DNA of 64,000 nt from Leptothoe sp034932105. GTDB lineage: Bacteria; Cyanobacteriota; Cyanobacteriia; Phormidesmidales; Phormidesmidaceae. Below are positions 35,373 through 43,521 of this stretch, in pieces. Every line of letters begins with the position of its first letter. Position 1 is the stretch's first letter. The position numbers and the translations under genes were made by a program. The stretch spans positions 1 to 64,000 of the forward strand of contig NZ_JAYGIG010000011.1 in the NCBI RefSeq assembly GCF_034932105.1, in the 5' to 3' direction. Under the pieces are notes generated by a model, which was given only the letters and a program-made list of their open reading frames with translations, did not search any database and had not been told where the DNA came from.

Positions 35373-36110
35373 TTACGCTGCCTGTAGAACTTGGGTCATG
35401 TTTCGGCTTTGGACCGCCTGTAACAGAGTCGGTGCAATAGTGGTTGGTTGATATCGTTTTAAGTAATCGTAGCTACGAATGCCGTTGGTGAGGGCTACGG
35501 TGATCATTTCTGCCCGCTGTCCTGCAATGATATCGGCTTCAGTATCGCCGATCATACAGGTGGGCGATGTTTGATAGCCTTGGGATTTCTGCGCGGCAAG
35601 GGCACGCTCTAAGAGGGCTACCTTTTGCTCAGCTTGGTTGAGATGGGCTGCATTAATATCCGACGCGCCAAAGATTTCGTCAATATATTGGCTGAGATCA
35701 TTGGCCTGCAGAAAAGCTTGTACCTGGCGTGGGTGTCGTAGGGTAACCAATACTAACCGTATGCCCATGCGTTTAAGCTGATGGATTGCGGTGTCAGCGC
35801 CGGGCTGTAGGGTATCCCACTGTAGCAGATGGGGATGGTTGACAATGCGCTGAACCTGCTGCAGTAGCGTGTCGATTAAGTCTGCGGGCACCCCAGAACG
35901 CATGGCAATATCGGTATCTGCTACCCGATTGCGCTTCATCCACCAAAACTGATTTTTTGAAAGAACTTGCAATGGCAAAGTTGCTGCGTGATGTTGTTGA
36001 TAACTCGCTTGTAGGGTTGAAAGACCTAGCTTGTAGGTGCGATAGTAACGCTCCGAAACGTCCACAATCGGGCCATCAAAATCACAGAATAATACCTGTT
36101 TAGAAGGCAT
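35373..36110 (-). CDS. HAD-superfamily phosphatase
   Basis: The ATG at 36110 (MPSKQVLFCDFDGPIVD) gives 245 residues; five codons earlier an ATG at 36125 is also possible. Motif I is FCDFDGPIVDVSE (nucleophile Asp in DFD), motif II is VLVTLRHP, and motifs III/IV are in CMIGDTEADIIAGQRA. A helical cap lies between. This is a soluble, probably small-phosphoester phosphatase similar to phosphoglycolate phosphatases. The exact substrate is not readable. Convergent with mreD. Confidence 0.75.
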   Translation of the reverse strand: MPSKQVLFCDFDGPIVDVSERYYRTYKLGLSTLQASYQQHHAATLPLQVLSKNQFWWMKRNRVADTDIAMRSGVPADLIDTLLQQVQRIVNHPHLLQWDTLQPGADTAIHQLKRMGIRLVLVTLRHPRQVQAFLQANDLSQYIDEIFGASDINAAHLNQAEQKVALLERALAAQKSQGYQTSPTCMIGDTEADIIAGQRAEMITVALTNGIRSYDYLKRYQPTTIAPTLLQAVQSRNMTQVLQAA

Positions 36111-36378
36111 GGGTAACGAGGTCATCTGGTTAATAATGTGTGGCATAAAGGATTTGGGAAGGCGCATTCCAGGATCGTCTCTATGAATGATGGATAGATG
36201 AAGAATTGTCAAACTACTTAATGTTTCTTTACTTTATCAAGGGAAGCAGGAACCTGCCCAGTGGCATAAAAAGAAAATAAAGTGTCACAGTCTTCAGATA
36301 TCTTGTGGCGTCATTCTTGTGACTAGAGAATATCTGAATCCCTCTTTAGCCTGGGTAGAGCTGAATTCCAAGCTTAGA

Positions 36379-36828
36379 CTATCCGGCATCTCGATCTAAC
36401 ACTATTGTGACAGGGCCATCATTTTCAATCGAGACTTGCATGGTGGCTCCAAATCGCCCTGTTTCTATCTGTAATCCACTTTGTTGCAGCTTAGCCACAA
36501 ACTGTTCATATAACTTAATGGCCTGGGCAGGTGGGGCTGCCTGGGCAAATGATGGCCGTCGTCCTTTGCGACAATCACCATAGAGCGTAAACTGACTAAT
36601 CACCAGTAGGGCTCCCTGAGTATCTTGCACTGAAAGCTCAAACTGACCTGTGTCAGCCGTAGGGAAAAGCCTTAATCCTAGGCACTTTTGTGCCATCCAG
36701 TGGAGTTCTGTTTCCGTATCAGTGGCGGCAAACCCCACCAGTAGGGTGAGTCCTCGACCAATGCGACCCACCACTGCGCCGTCTACAACGACTTGGGATG
36801 CTGTGACCCGTTGAATGACGACGCGCAC
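36379..36828 (-). CDS. dtd: D-aminoacyl-tRNA deacylase
   Basis: Removes D-amino acids (and misloaded glycine) from tRNAs. The GTG at 36828 gives 149 residues starting RVVIQRVTASQVVVDG. The motifs SQFTLYGDCRKGRRPSF and the late NDGPVTIVLD with GRFGATMQVSIENDGP are diagnostic. The longer upstream frame is ignored, because the start G is the last base of the TAG stop of the CobW gene (overlap TAGTG). Such overlap indicates translational coupling with the upstream gene. Confidence 0.9.
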   Translation of the reverse strand: MRVVIQRVTASQVVVDGAVVGRIGRGLTLLVGFAATDTETELHWMAQKCLGLRLFPTADTGQFELSVQDTQGALLVISQFTLYGDCRKGRRPSFAQAAPPAQAIKLYEQFVAKLQQSGLQIETGRFGATMQVSIENDGPVTIVLDRDAG

Positions 36829-38069
36829 TAGCGACCAAAACCATTGCCGCGATTTGGTTTGGATTCTAGGCAAAAGCATTTCTCGATTTCAGTTTTCAGA
36901 AAATCATGATCGAGATTCTGCCCAATTAGCACTAGTTGGGTTTTCTGGGGCCGTCCGTTCCATTCTTCGTCTTCTAGGGAAAATCGTTTACCACTGAGGT
37001 GAAAGATATGGCGTTTTTCGCTTTCGTCGAACCACAGGATGCCTTTAGCGCGAAAGACATTTTCAGGCAGCTTGTTATCTAAGAACTGTTGAAACTTGCG
37101 AATCGCTAGGGGCTGATCCCGCGCAAAGGAAATTGAGGTAAAACCGTCGACGTCTAGGTGGGAGTGGCCATGTTCATGGCTGTGGCCTTCATGATCGTGG
37201 TCGTCATGCTCACAGTGACCGTGGTCATGATCACAATCGGTGTGATCATGCTTTGTATGCTGGCTTACTGCTTGTGGGTTGGCGGTGGGGGCATGATCGT
37301 GGCCGTCGTGTTCGCCATGGCCATGGTCATGGTCACAATTAGCGTGGTCGTGGTGGTCGTGGTGGTCGTGGTGGTCGTGGTGGTCGTGGGTTTCTGGTTT
37401 GGAGGTGTCAAAGTACTGGTCGGACTCAAACAGACCCACGCTCAAAATCAGGGGCAGAGGCACCTGAGCCTGGGTTGTGCGCAAAATGCGAGCCCCTTCT
37501 TTGATGTCACGAACCTTTAGTTCTAGCCGGTCTAAATCTCCCTCATCAACTAAATCTGTCTTGTTGAGCAGAATAATATCGCCGTAGGCAATTTGGTTGT
37601 GAGCGGCTTGGCTATTGAACAAATCAACGCTGTAGTTCTCTGAATCCACCAAGGTGACAATGGAATCTAGGCGGGTGAGATCCCGCAGTTCGGTGCCTAG
37701 GAATGTGAGGGCGACGGGCAGGGGATCGGCCAGTCCGGTGGTTTCTACCACTAGATAGTCAATCTTGTCCTTGCGCTCTAGGACTTTATAGACGGCCTCG
37801 AGCAGATCGTTATTGATGGTGCAGCAAATGCAGCCATTGCTCAGTTCCACCATGGTGTCGTCACCGGTGGTGATGAGTAAGTCGCTGTCAATGCCGATTT
37901 CCCCGAACTCGTTGACCAAAACGGCCGTTTTCAGACCCTCTTGGTTGGTCAAGATGTGGTTGAGTAGGGTGGTTTTGCCGCTACCCAAAAAGCCGGTAAT
38001 GATGGTTACGGGCAATCCGTGTTTGGAGTCATCCATCCGTTTTTGGGGCGCTGATATTGCCGCAGTCAT
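36828..38069 (-). CDS. CobW/G3E-family metal GTPase with long His-rich segment
   Basis: G3E GTPases of this type deliver zinc or other metals to client enzymes. The 413 residues have G1 GFLGSGKTTLLN (about 26-37), the metal-binding CxCC motif GCICC (C80, C82, C83), switch regions and NKTD. A His/Asp-rich stretch at about residues 230-310 is built from HDH triplets, followed by the CobW C-terminal domain. The His-rich stretch suggests metal storage or buffering. It is coupled to dtd by a one-base overlap. Zinc is the likely metal, by family analogy only. Confidence 0.85.
   Translation of the reverse strand: MTAAISAPQKRMDDSKHGLPVTIITGFLGSGKTTLLNHILTNQEGLKTAVLVNEFGEIGIDSDLLITTGDDTMVELSNGCICCTINNDLLEAVYKVLERKDKIDYLVVETTGLADPLPVALTFLGTELRDLTRLDSIVTLVDSENYSVDLFNSQAAHNQIAYGDIILLNKTDLVDEGDLDRLELKVRDIKEGARILRTTQAQVPLPLILSVGLFESDQYFDTSKPETHDHHDHHDHHDHHDHANCDHDHGHGEHDGHDHAPTANPQAVSQHTKHDHTDCDHDHGHCEHDDHDHEGHSHEHGHSHLDVDGFTSISFARDQPLAIRKFQQFLDNKLPENVFRAKGILWFDESEKRHIFHLSGKRFSLEDEEWNGRPQKTQLVLIGQNLDHDFLKTEIEKCFCLESKPNRGNGFGR
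37344..37390 (-). repeat. nine-base tandem repeat encoding HDH triplets in CobW
   Basis: The plus strand reads repeated GTGGTCGTG units for about 47 bases, which encode the HDHHDHHDH tract on the minus strand. Simple repeats of this kind vary in length between strains. Confidence 0.7.
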
Positions 38070-38175
38070 AGGGGATTTTTGGAGGGTTAGATAGTCAGTC
38101 AGTGGTAGCTCCTATTATCTCGTATTTAGTTAGAACTTGCGGTTTAGCCTTTACTGAAGTAAAGATTTCGGCTTT

Positions 38176-38619
38176 TTATCCTCGGTTCTTAACGGTCATT
38201 ACTTCCACAATGGTCAGGGCGCGATCGCTGGGAATGTCTAGAATGCGGTAAAGATCGTCAAGAAACGCTTGCTCCTGGGGGGTAACGTTGCCGTCAGCTA
38301 GGACTAAATCGGTGGCGAGGGCAAAGGCTGTGGGTTTGAGTTCAATCGGTAGGGCTGTATTGGCCGACTCCACTAATCGACTGGGACCATGCTGCTGCAA
38401 TTGCTGTAGCAGGCTATCTTTCATCCGGTTGATCATTTCGTTGGAGTAGCTTTTGAAAAGTCGCATCCGGCTTAGGAGCATATCCATTTCCAGACCTTCT
38501 TGGTCGGAGAGGTAGCCGTCGGCTGCGATCGCAACCAAACAAATAGCCGCCAACGCTTCTGCTGGCGTAAGGGATTGCGACTCTGGCAATGGGTCAAAAA
38601 CCTGATCAAATAGCCCCAT
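38176..38619 (-). CDS. TerB-like tellurite-resistance-domain protein
   Basis: A 147-residue all-helical protein. Two repeated acidic loops, VAIAADGYLSDQEGLEMD and LVLADGNVTPQEQAFLDD, are the calcium-hand-like metal-binding loops of TerB domains. The function in cyanobacteria is unknown; TerB names a stress-related fold, and tellurite resistance should not be assumed. It stands alone, between the CobW gene and the strong hairpin at 38691-38739. Confidence 0.8.
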   Translation of the reverse strand: MGLFDQVFDPLPESQSLTPAEALAAICLVAIAADGYLSDQEGLEMDMLLSRMRLFKSYSNEMINRMKDSLLQQLQQHGPSRLVESANTALPIELKPTAFALATDLVLADGNVTPQEQAFLDDLYRILDIPSDRALTIVEVMTVKNRG

Positions 38620-38690
38620 AACACCCTAAGAAATAAGATTGGATGCCGGATACCGGTCCAGACTTCCAGACTTATTGTGAAACATCATGG

Positions 38691-38739
38691 CCCCAAACAA
38701 AAAGGAGAAGCTGATCCAGCTTCTCCTTTTTGTTTGGGG
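38691..38739. terminator. perfect 23-bp hairpin terminator
   Basis: Arms 38691-38713 and 38717-38739 close an ATC loop. Both arms carry a five-base A or T run, so the stem can act in either direction. It most likely ends transcription of the DUF4278 gene, whose stop is 52 bases away on the minus strand. Confidence 0.8.
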
Positions 38740-38790
38740 GGCTCATATGGGGTTTACCCTAGCCCCCATTAGGGACGGAACCATTAACCT

Positions 38791-39213
38791 CTAAGCCATC
38801 TGACGCATTTCATCTTCTAGCTGCTGCAACAAATGGGTGTTGCCTTGTTCACGGGCCACCGCAATGCGATGCTCCAAAGAGCGTTGGATACTCTCACTAT
38901 GGCTGCGAGCAGCCTCATGGAGCAGCTGTCGACGCTCATCCATCAAGGGAGTGAGTTCTGCCAATTTACGCTGGAAAGCTGAAAATACCGACTTAAAAGG
39001 AGTCTGTTCAACTGACTGACGCTGTCCATGGCGGTCAGTTTGGTAGGCTGCGCCGCGATAAACTAGCACAGATTGAGGCTGGGGAAAGGGCACATGACGC
39101 ACATAGCTATAGCGATGGCTACGGCCACGGTACTTGCACAGAATGTCGCTTTCAGAAACCTCTAACATCGGCGGATTGTGGTCGTATTTGACACCACGGT
39201 AGGTAAGTTTCAT
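38791..39213 (-). CDS. DUF4278 family protein
   Basis: A 140-residue protein. The start MKLTYRGVKYDHNPPMLEV and the following CKYRGRSHRYSY are the DUF4278 signature, and a second degenerate half-copy (LVYRGAAYQTDR) occurs at about residue 50. The C-terminal 60 residues form a charged helix (RRQLLHEAARSHSESIQRSL). The family is common in cyanobacteria, usually as small basic proteins. Its function is unknown. It ends at the strong terminator hairpin. Confidence 0.8.
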   Translation of the reverse strand: MKLTYRGVKYDHNPPMLEVSESDILCKYRGRSHRYSYVRHVPFPQPQSVLVYRGAAYQTDRHGQRQSVEQTPFKSVFSAFQRKLAELTPLMDERRQLLHEAARSHSESIQRSLEHRIAVAREQGNTHLLQQLEDEMRQMA

Positions 39214-39688
39214 CGGTGTGTCTCCTCCTGAATGAGCACTACTAATAGGAATTAGTGCGTTCCTTCGAGCTGCGTAAATACTCTATAAGTAAAGATGTAA
39301 ACGTTGCTCTACTTCCGTCTCACCGCCCCAGCAAAGGGCAAAGTTATGGAGATGAACGAGGATGTGTTCTGTATCTATTTTTACCGTTTTGCGCTGAAGT
39401 TAGCAACTCCTGATATTTCACATCAGAAACTCTGAACAGTCGATTTATCAGGGATTTTCTGGATTTTGTTCATTTCAACGGATAAAAATGTGTCAAAACT
39501 TCATGACTTTCGTTGCGGCTGTTCATGACTTAAAAGGAGGTTATGTTTTTTTGTTTAATTGCTTTGGAGGTTTCTCCCCCCAGGTTAACCAGGGGATTTT
39601 CCCAGCCATCGGGCCTGACGGATGGTCTATGCTGAAGGAAAACATATTCGCAAAAATTAATATTTGACTTGCTGTTTTTGGTATTTCT
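39214..39688. other. divergent intergenic region with repeated TTCATGACT and a 54-codon frame
   Basis: This 475-base region precedes queD. TTCATGACT occurs at 39500-39508 and 39522-39530. A 54-codon open frame (39503-39667) runs to 21 bases before the queD start. Its reality is doubtful; see the finding. Otherwise it is AT-rich and without recognised sites. Confidence 0.4.
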
Positions 39689-40576
39689 ATGAAATGCACC
39701 ATCAACCGTCGGGCTCAGTTTTCCGCCAGCCATCGTTACTGGTTGCCTGAGTTAAGTGACGATGAAAATCAGGCCAAGTTTGGTCTGTGTACCCGTGCTC
39801 CGGGGCATGGGCACAACTATGAGTTGTTTATCTCCATGGCAGGTGAGCTTGACGAGTACGGCATGGTGCTCAACCTGTCGGATGTAAAAAAAATTATTCA
39901 GCGTGAAGTGACCAGTCAGTTGGACTTTTCGTATTTGAACGATGTGTGGCCTGAGTTCCAGATTGAGCGACCTGAGGCAGGATTGACCACCACCGAGAAT
40001 ATTGCCCGGGTAATTTGGCAGCGACTGGCCCCCCACTTACCCATTACCAATGTCCAGCTGTTTGAAACCTCCACCCTCTGGGCCGATTATCAAGGAAACG
40101 CCATGGAAGCTTATTTATCTATCTCTACCCATTTCAGTGCCGCCCATCGATTGGCTCTGCCCTCACTGACGCTGGAGCAAAACCGCGAAATCTATGGTCT
40201 TTGTGCGCGGGTTAACGGTCATGGCCATAACTATCATCTAGAAGTGACCATCAAGGGTGAAATGAACCCCCGTACGGGCATGATTGCCGACCTAGTAGAG
40301 TTCCAAAATGCCGTTAACACCCACGTGGTGAAACCCTTCGACCACACGTTTTTGAATAAGGATATTCCTTACTTTGCTGAGGTGGTACCCACCGCTGAGA
40401 ATATTGCGGTGCGTATTTGTGACTTGCTACGGGAACCGATTAAGCAAATTGGAGCCAGTCTACATAAGGTAAAGCTGATCGAGAGCCCCAACAACTCGGC
40501 TGAAGTCTATTGTGAGGAAACGTCTGCTCCCAGAGTCTCTTTTGCTAAGGAAACCCCTGAGCTAACTGCTGTATAG
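39689..40576 (+). CDS. queD: tandem-fused 6-carboxytetrahydropterin/pyruvoyl-tetrahydropterin synthase
   Basis: QueD/PTPS enzymes convert dihydroneopterin triphosphate into a pterin for queuosine or biopterin-type cofactors. The 295 residues contain two full domains. The first has FSASHRYW, the catalytic Cys in LCTRAPGHGHNY and the zinc His pair HGHNY. The second starts at about residue 140 with FSAAHRL, LCARVNGHGHNY and PTAENIA. Both zinc His triads and both Cys look intact, so the gene encodes a built-in dimer. It is not linked to other queuosine genes here. Confidence 0.85.
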   Translation: MKCTINRRAQFSASHRYWLPELSDDENQAKFGLCTRAPGHGHNYELFISMAGELDEYGMVLNLSDVKKIIQREVTSQLDFSYLNDVWPEFQIERPEAGLTTTENIARVIWQRLAPHLPITNVQLFETSTLWADYQGNAMEAYLSISTHFSAAHRLALPSLTLEQNREIYGLCARVNGHGHNYHLEVTIKGEMNPRTGMIADLVEFQNAVNTHVVKPFDHTFLNKDIPYFAEVVPTAENIAVRICDLLREPIKQIGASLHKVKLIESPNNSAEVYCEETSAPRVSFAKETPELTAV

Positions 40577-40704
40577 GCTCGGAAAAATTTCTACTAGTAA
40601 AAAAACACTAGTTTTGATGCTGACCAATCAGCAAACCCATCGTCCCATCGAGCGTCATTACGTCATCCCAAGGAAGTTATGCCTACGGGATCGCCACAGG
40701 CAGT

Positions 40705-41253
40705 TTACTGCTGTACATTCATGGGGATCGCCACGCGCTTACGTAGGGACTGGGCCCGTCGCTTAGCTGTCATGTTATTAGGTTCCACTTTAAGGGCCTG
40801 TTCGTAACTTTCTAAGGCTTGCACGGTGAGTTGCTTCTTTTCGTAGCTATGGCCCAGATTATTCAGGGCGGTCACATAGCCCGGTGTGATTTTGAGGGCA
40901 GCTTTGTATTGGCGAATGGCTAAGTCAAACTGGCCTTGGGCAAAGTAGGAGTATCCTAGGGCGTTGAAAATGAGTGGTGCGTTTTCTTGTTCTTCTTCTT
41001 CCGTGAGGGCTTTTAGGGCCTGCTGCATGTAGAGGGCGGATTGGGAAAAGAGCTTTTTATCTAGCAGTAAGCTGCCGAGTTCGTAATATTCTTGGGCGGT
41101 GCCTTTTTCTTTGGTGAGTTTATTTTGCAGACGGCCCAAGGTCGTCTCAACTCGTCGAGTCTTGAAGACTTGGCGAATGATGAAAAAGGCTGACAGTCCT
41201 AGCAGCGTTAGCAAGATGCCAAGGTACGTCAAAAACAGGGTGCTATTTTCCAT
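40705..41253 (-). CDS. ycf37: Ycf37 homologue, TPR protein for photosystem I assembly
   Basis: In Synechocystis and plastids Ycf37 supports assembly or stability of photosystem I. The ATG at 41253 gives 182 residues with one N-terminal membrane helix (TLFLTYLGILLTLLGLSAFF), a short coiled linker and three tetratricopeptide repeats (EYYELGSLLLDKKLFSQSAL, FNALGYSYFAQGQFDLAIRQ, LNNLGHSYEKKQLTVQALES). The upstream frame continues without a start of its own. It follows the substrate-binding protein gene with 58 bases between and may share its transcript. Confidence 0.75.
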   Translation of the reverse strand: MENSTLFLTYLGILLTLLGLSAFFIIRQVFKTRRVETTLGRLQNKLTKEKGTAQEYYELGSLLLDKKLFSQSALYMQQALKALTEEEEQENAPLIFNALGYSYFAQGQFDLAIRQYKAALKITPGYVTALNNLGHSYEKKQLTVQALESYEQALKVEPNNMTAKRRAQSLRKRVAIPMNVQQ

Positions 41254-41311
41254 GAACTCGCTTAATCGGTTATTGCGTACAGTGGTGGTCTGGAATATTC
41301 TCCCATGGTAG

Positions 41312-42076
41312 CTACCGTAACCCCCAGTGGGCAGCCCGATCTTGTAACCAACCTTCTTCATCCCATTGGCGCAGGGAATGATTAATGGCTTGGCGTAACT
41401 CGCTATGCTGAGTTCCTTTGGGAATTGCGATCGCAACCGGTTCTACAGAAATCACCTGATCCAGTAGTCGGTAGCGGCTATTTTGCTGCTGCCAGCCCGT
41501 TAGTAATGACACATCTCCCGCAAAGGCATCTACCTGATCCCGGTCCAGTTCCGTAATGGCCTCTTCATAGGAGGAAACCATGACTAGACTGGCGTTGGGC
41601 AGTTGCTGGCGGACATGGGCCAGGGTGCTGGAATCTTGGAGCACGGCAATTCGGTGTAGATCGTCAAGATCAGCTACCTGGGGGGATGTGGTGATAAACC
41701 CGGTGCCGTCTAAATAGTAGGGCAGGCTAAAGCTGGTAATGCGCTGACGTTGGGCGGTGACGGTGATGGATGCGATCGCAATATCCACATCCCCATTGAC
41801 CACCCCATTGAGCCGCTCTCCATTGCTCACCGGGCGAAACTCCACAGCGGTTTCATCCCCAAGTAGATCCAAGGCCAATCGACGGGCAATATCAATTTCA
41901 AACCCACTCAGCTCACCGTTGACATCCCGATAGCCCAGGGGATACCAGTTATCCTTAACCGCCACAATCAGCCGACCACGGGATTCAATCTCAACTAATT
42001 CTGCCGCATTAACAGTTGGGGGCACAGTAACCTGTGCCCCCAACTGTAAACCTATAGCCAGCAAACATCGCCACAT
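41312..42076 (-). CDS. orphan family-3 solute-binding protein (amino-acid type)
   Basis: A periplasmic receptor that normally feeds an amino-acid ABC transporter. The 254 residues carry a signal peptide (cleaved near VNAAE) and the family-3 fold: GRLIVAVKDNWYPLGYRDV, GFEIDIARRLA, IAIASITVTAQRQRITSFS and DVSLLTGW. No permease or ATPase gene adjoins. It starts only nine bases after the rplT stop and is therefore probably read from the ribosomal protein transcript. The ligand is unknown. Confidence 0.82.
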   Translation of the reverse strand: MWRCLLAIGLQLGAQVTVPPTVNAAELVEIESRGRLIVAVKDNWYPLGYRDVNGELSGFEIDIARRLALDLLGDETAVEFRPVSNGERLNGVVNGDVDIAIASITVTAQRQRITSFSLPYYLDGTGFITTSPQVADLDDLHRIAVLQDSSTLAHVRQQLPNASLVMVSSYEEAITELDRDQVDAFAGDVSLLTGWQQQNSRYRLLDQVISVEPVAIAIPKGTQHSELRQAINHSLRQWDEEGWLQDRAAHWGLR

Positions 42077-42085
42077 ATGGCGGTA

Positions 42086-42439
42086 CTAGCCTTTTTTACC
42101 AGCTAACTCGACCACCTTGGTAAAGGTGCCCGGATCCAACACGGCCATTTGGGCCAGCATCTTGCGATTAATTTCAATATTCGCCGTTTTTAGGTCGCCA
42201 ATCAAGCGGCTGTAGGTAGTGCCGTTAAGACGAGCTGCCGCATTGATGCGAGTAATCCACAGTCGGCGGAAATCCCGCTTCCGATTTCGGCGGTCACGAT
42301 AGGCATACCGCAAGGCTTTCATTACCTGCTGGTTAGCCGTACGGAAAAGTTTAGAGTGGGAGCCCCGATATCCCTTTGCAAGCTTGAGGATTTTCTTGCG
42401 GCGCTTGCGAGCTACATTGCCGCGTTTTACACGTGCCAT
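42086..42439 (-). CDS. rplT: 50S ribosomal protein L20
   Basis: L20 is essential for early 50S assembly and in many bacteria represses its own operon. The 117 residues have the very basic N-terminal tail (VKRGNVARKRRKKILKLAKG) and the conserved RDRRNRKRDFRRLWITRINAA. The length is normal. It follows rpmI with 70 bases between; infC, the usual first gene, is absent. The downstream neighbour is the solute-binding protein. Confidence 0.96.
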   Translation of the reverse strand: MARVKRGNVARKRRKKILKLAKGYRGSHSKLFRTANQQVMKALRYAYRDRRNRKRDFRRLWITRINAAARLNGTTYSRLIGDLKTANIEINRKMLAQMAVLDPGTFTKVVELAGKKG

Positions 42440-42509
42440 ACTAGGTGGTTATTTAGCTAGAAAAACAATTGAATTGAAATTATCTGTAAGGTGATTGCAG
42501 GCAGTCATC

Positions 42510-42707
42510 TTACAAATAAGGCATCATCCCTTCGATGTTGGGAATATCAGCATCTACCACAACGGCTTTCTGGGATAGACGATTTTTACGGCCAGCTGAC
42601 TTATGCTGTAGCAAATGGTTCTTAAACGCCTTACGACGCATAATTTTGCCACTTCCGCTGCGGCGGAAACGCTTGGCAGCTGCCCGACGGGTCTTAAGCT
42701 TGGGCAT
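42510..42707 (-). CDS. rpmI: 50S ribosomal protein L35
   Basis: The 65 residues start MPKLKTRRAAAKRFRRSGSG and contain the basic core HLLQHKSAGRKNRLS, as is normal for L35. A small peripheral protein of the 50S subunit. It heads an rpmI-rplT operon, and the intergenic 42708-42862 carries the promoters of this unit and of adk. Confidence 0.95.
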   Translation of the reverse strand: MPKLKTRRAAAKRFRRSGSGKIMRRKAFKNHLLQHKSAGRKNRLSQKAVVVDADIPNIEGMMPYL

Positions 42708-42862
42708 GGTTTTACGGTTTTACGTTTAAATGTTTAACCGGTCTTACAACGGTTTTTCACGGCTTACCAGTTTACTACGTTCATAGTGCTTGCTTCAATA
42801 GCCCAGCCAAGAATGATCTGAAATGGCCATCGGGCGCTAGCCGGTTACATTAGACTCAACCC

Positions 42863-43435
42863 ATGTCGAGCAACAGGAAATCACCCATGCAGTTAGTGGT
42901 TTTAGGTGGCCCAGGTTCGGGCAAGGGCACCCAAGCAAAAAAACTCAGCGATCATTTTGGCATCCCATGGATTTCCACGGGAGACGCGCTAAGGGCAGAA
43001 ATTGCCGCTGACTCAACGCTAGGGCAGCAAGTGTCGGAAACCTTGGTGCGGGGTGAACTGGTGTCGGATAACGTGATGATCGATTTGATTAAAGTCCGTT
43101 TACAGCAACCTGATGTCGCCCAGGGTTGGATTTTGGATGGCTATCCTCGCACCGCCTTCCAAGCCGAAGAACTGGATTTTTTCCTAGATACCCTCACCCT
43201 GCAGGTGAATTATGTCATTTGGCTAGAGCTACCGGCCCACTGTCTGATCGAACGCTCTGAAAATAGGGGAGCGATTGATGATAACCCTGAAGCACTGCGT
43301 CGTCGCATTGAAACCTTGGCCGCCATCACCCTACCCATGTTGGAATACTATGACTATCGTCAACGACTGTTGCGGGTGGATGGCAACCAATCCCCGGATG
43401 ATGTGAAGCGGGACATTTTGGCAGGGATTAGCTAG
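42863..43435 (+). CDS. adk: adenylate kinase, short form
   Basis: Interconverts AMP, ADP and ATP. The 190 residues show the P-loop GGPGSGKGTQ, the AMP site STGDALRAE, WILDGYPRTAFQ and the short LID RGAIDDNPEALRRRIETL, which lacks the zinc-binding insert. The length fits the short cyanobacterial enzymes. Located outside the ribosomal S10 region, it could be a second adenylate kinase. Internal ATG (MQLVVLGG at codon 9) is an alternative start. Confidence 0.88.
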   Translation: MSSNRKSPMQLVVLGGPGSGKGTQAKKLSDHFGIPWISTGDALRAEIAADSTLGQQVSETLVRGELVSDNVMIDLIKVRLQQPDVAQGWILDGYPRTAFQAEELDFFLDTLTLQVNYVIWLELPAHCLIERSENRGAIDDNPEALRRRIETLAAITLPMLEYYDYRQRLLRVDGNQSPDDVKRDILAGIS

Positions 43436-43521
43436 TTGGGCTGCCCTAGTGATTCTTTACCATTGTGCGGCCCCAACCTCTGGCACAATGGCCCTGAATT
43501 GATCTTGTCTAAGAACGACCT

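Noticed and set aside
37158..37520. 120-codon Val/Met-rich frame opposite the CobW gene
   Set aside because: It is the reverse of the HDH-coding repeat, giving artificial VVVV runs that look like a membrane protein.
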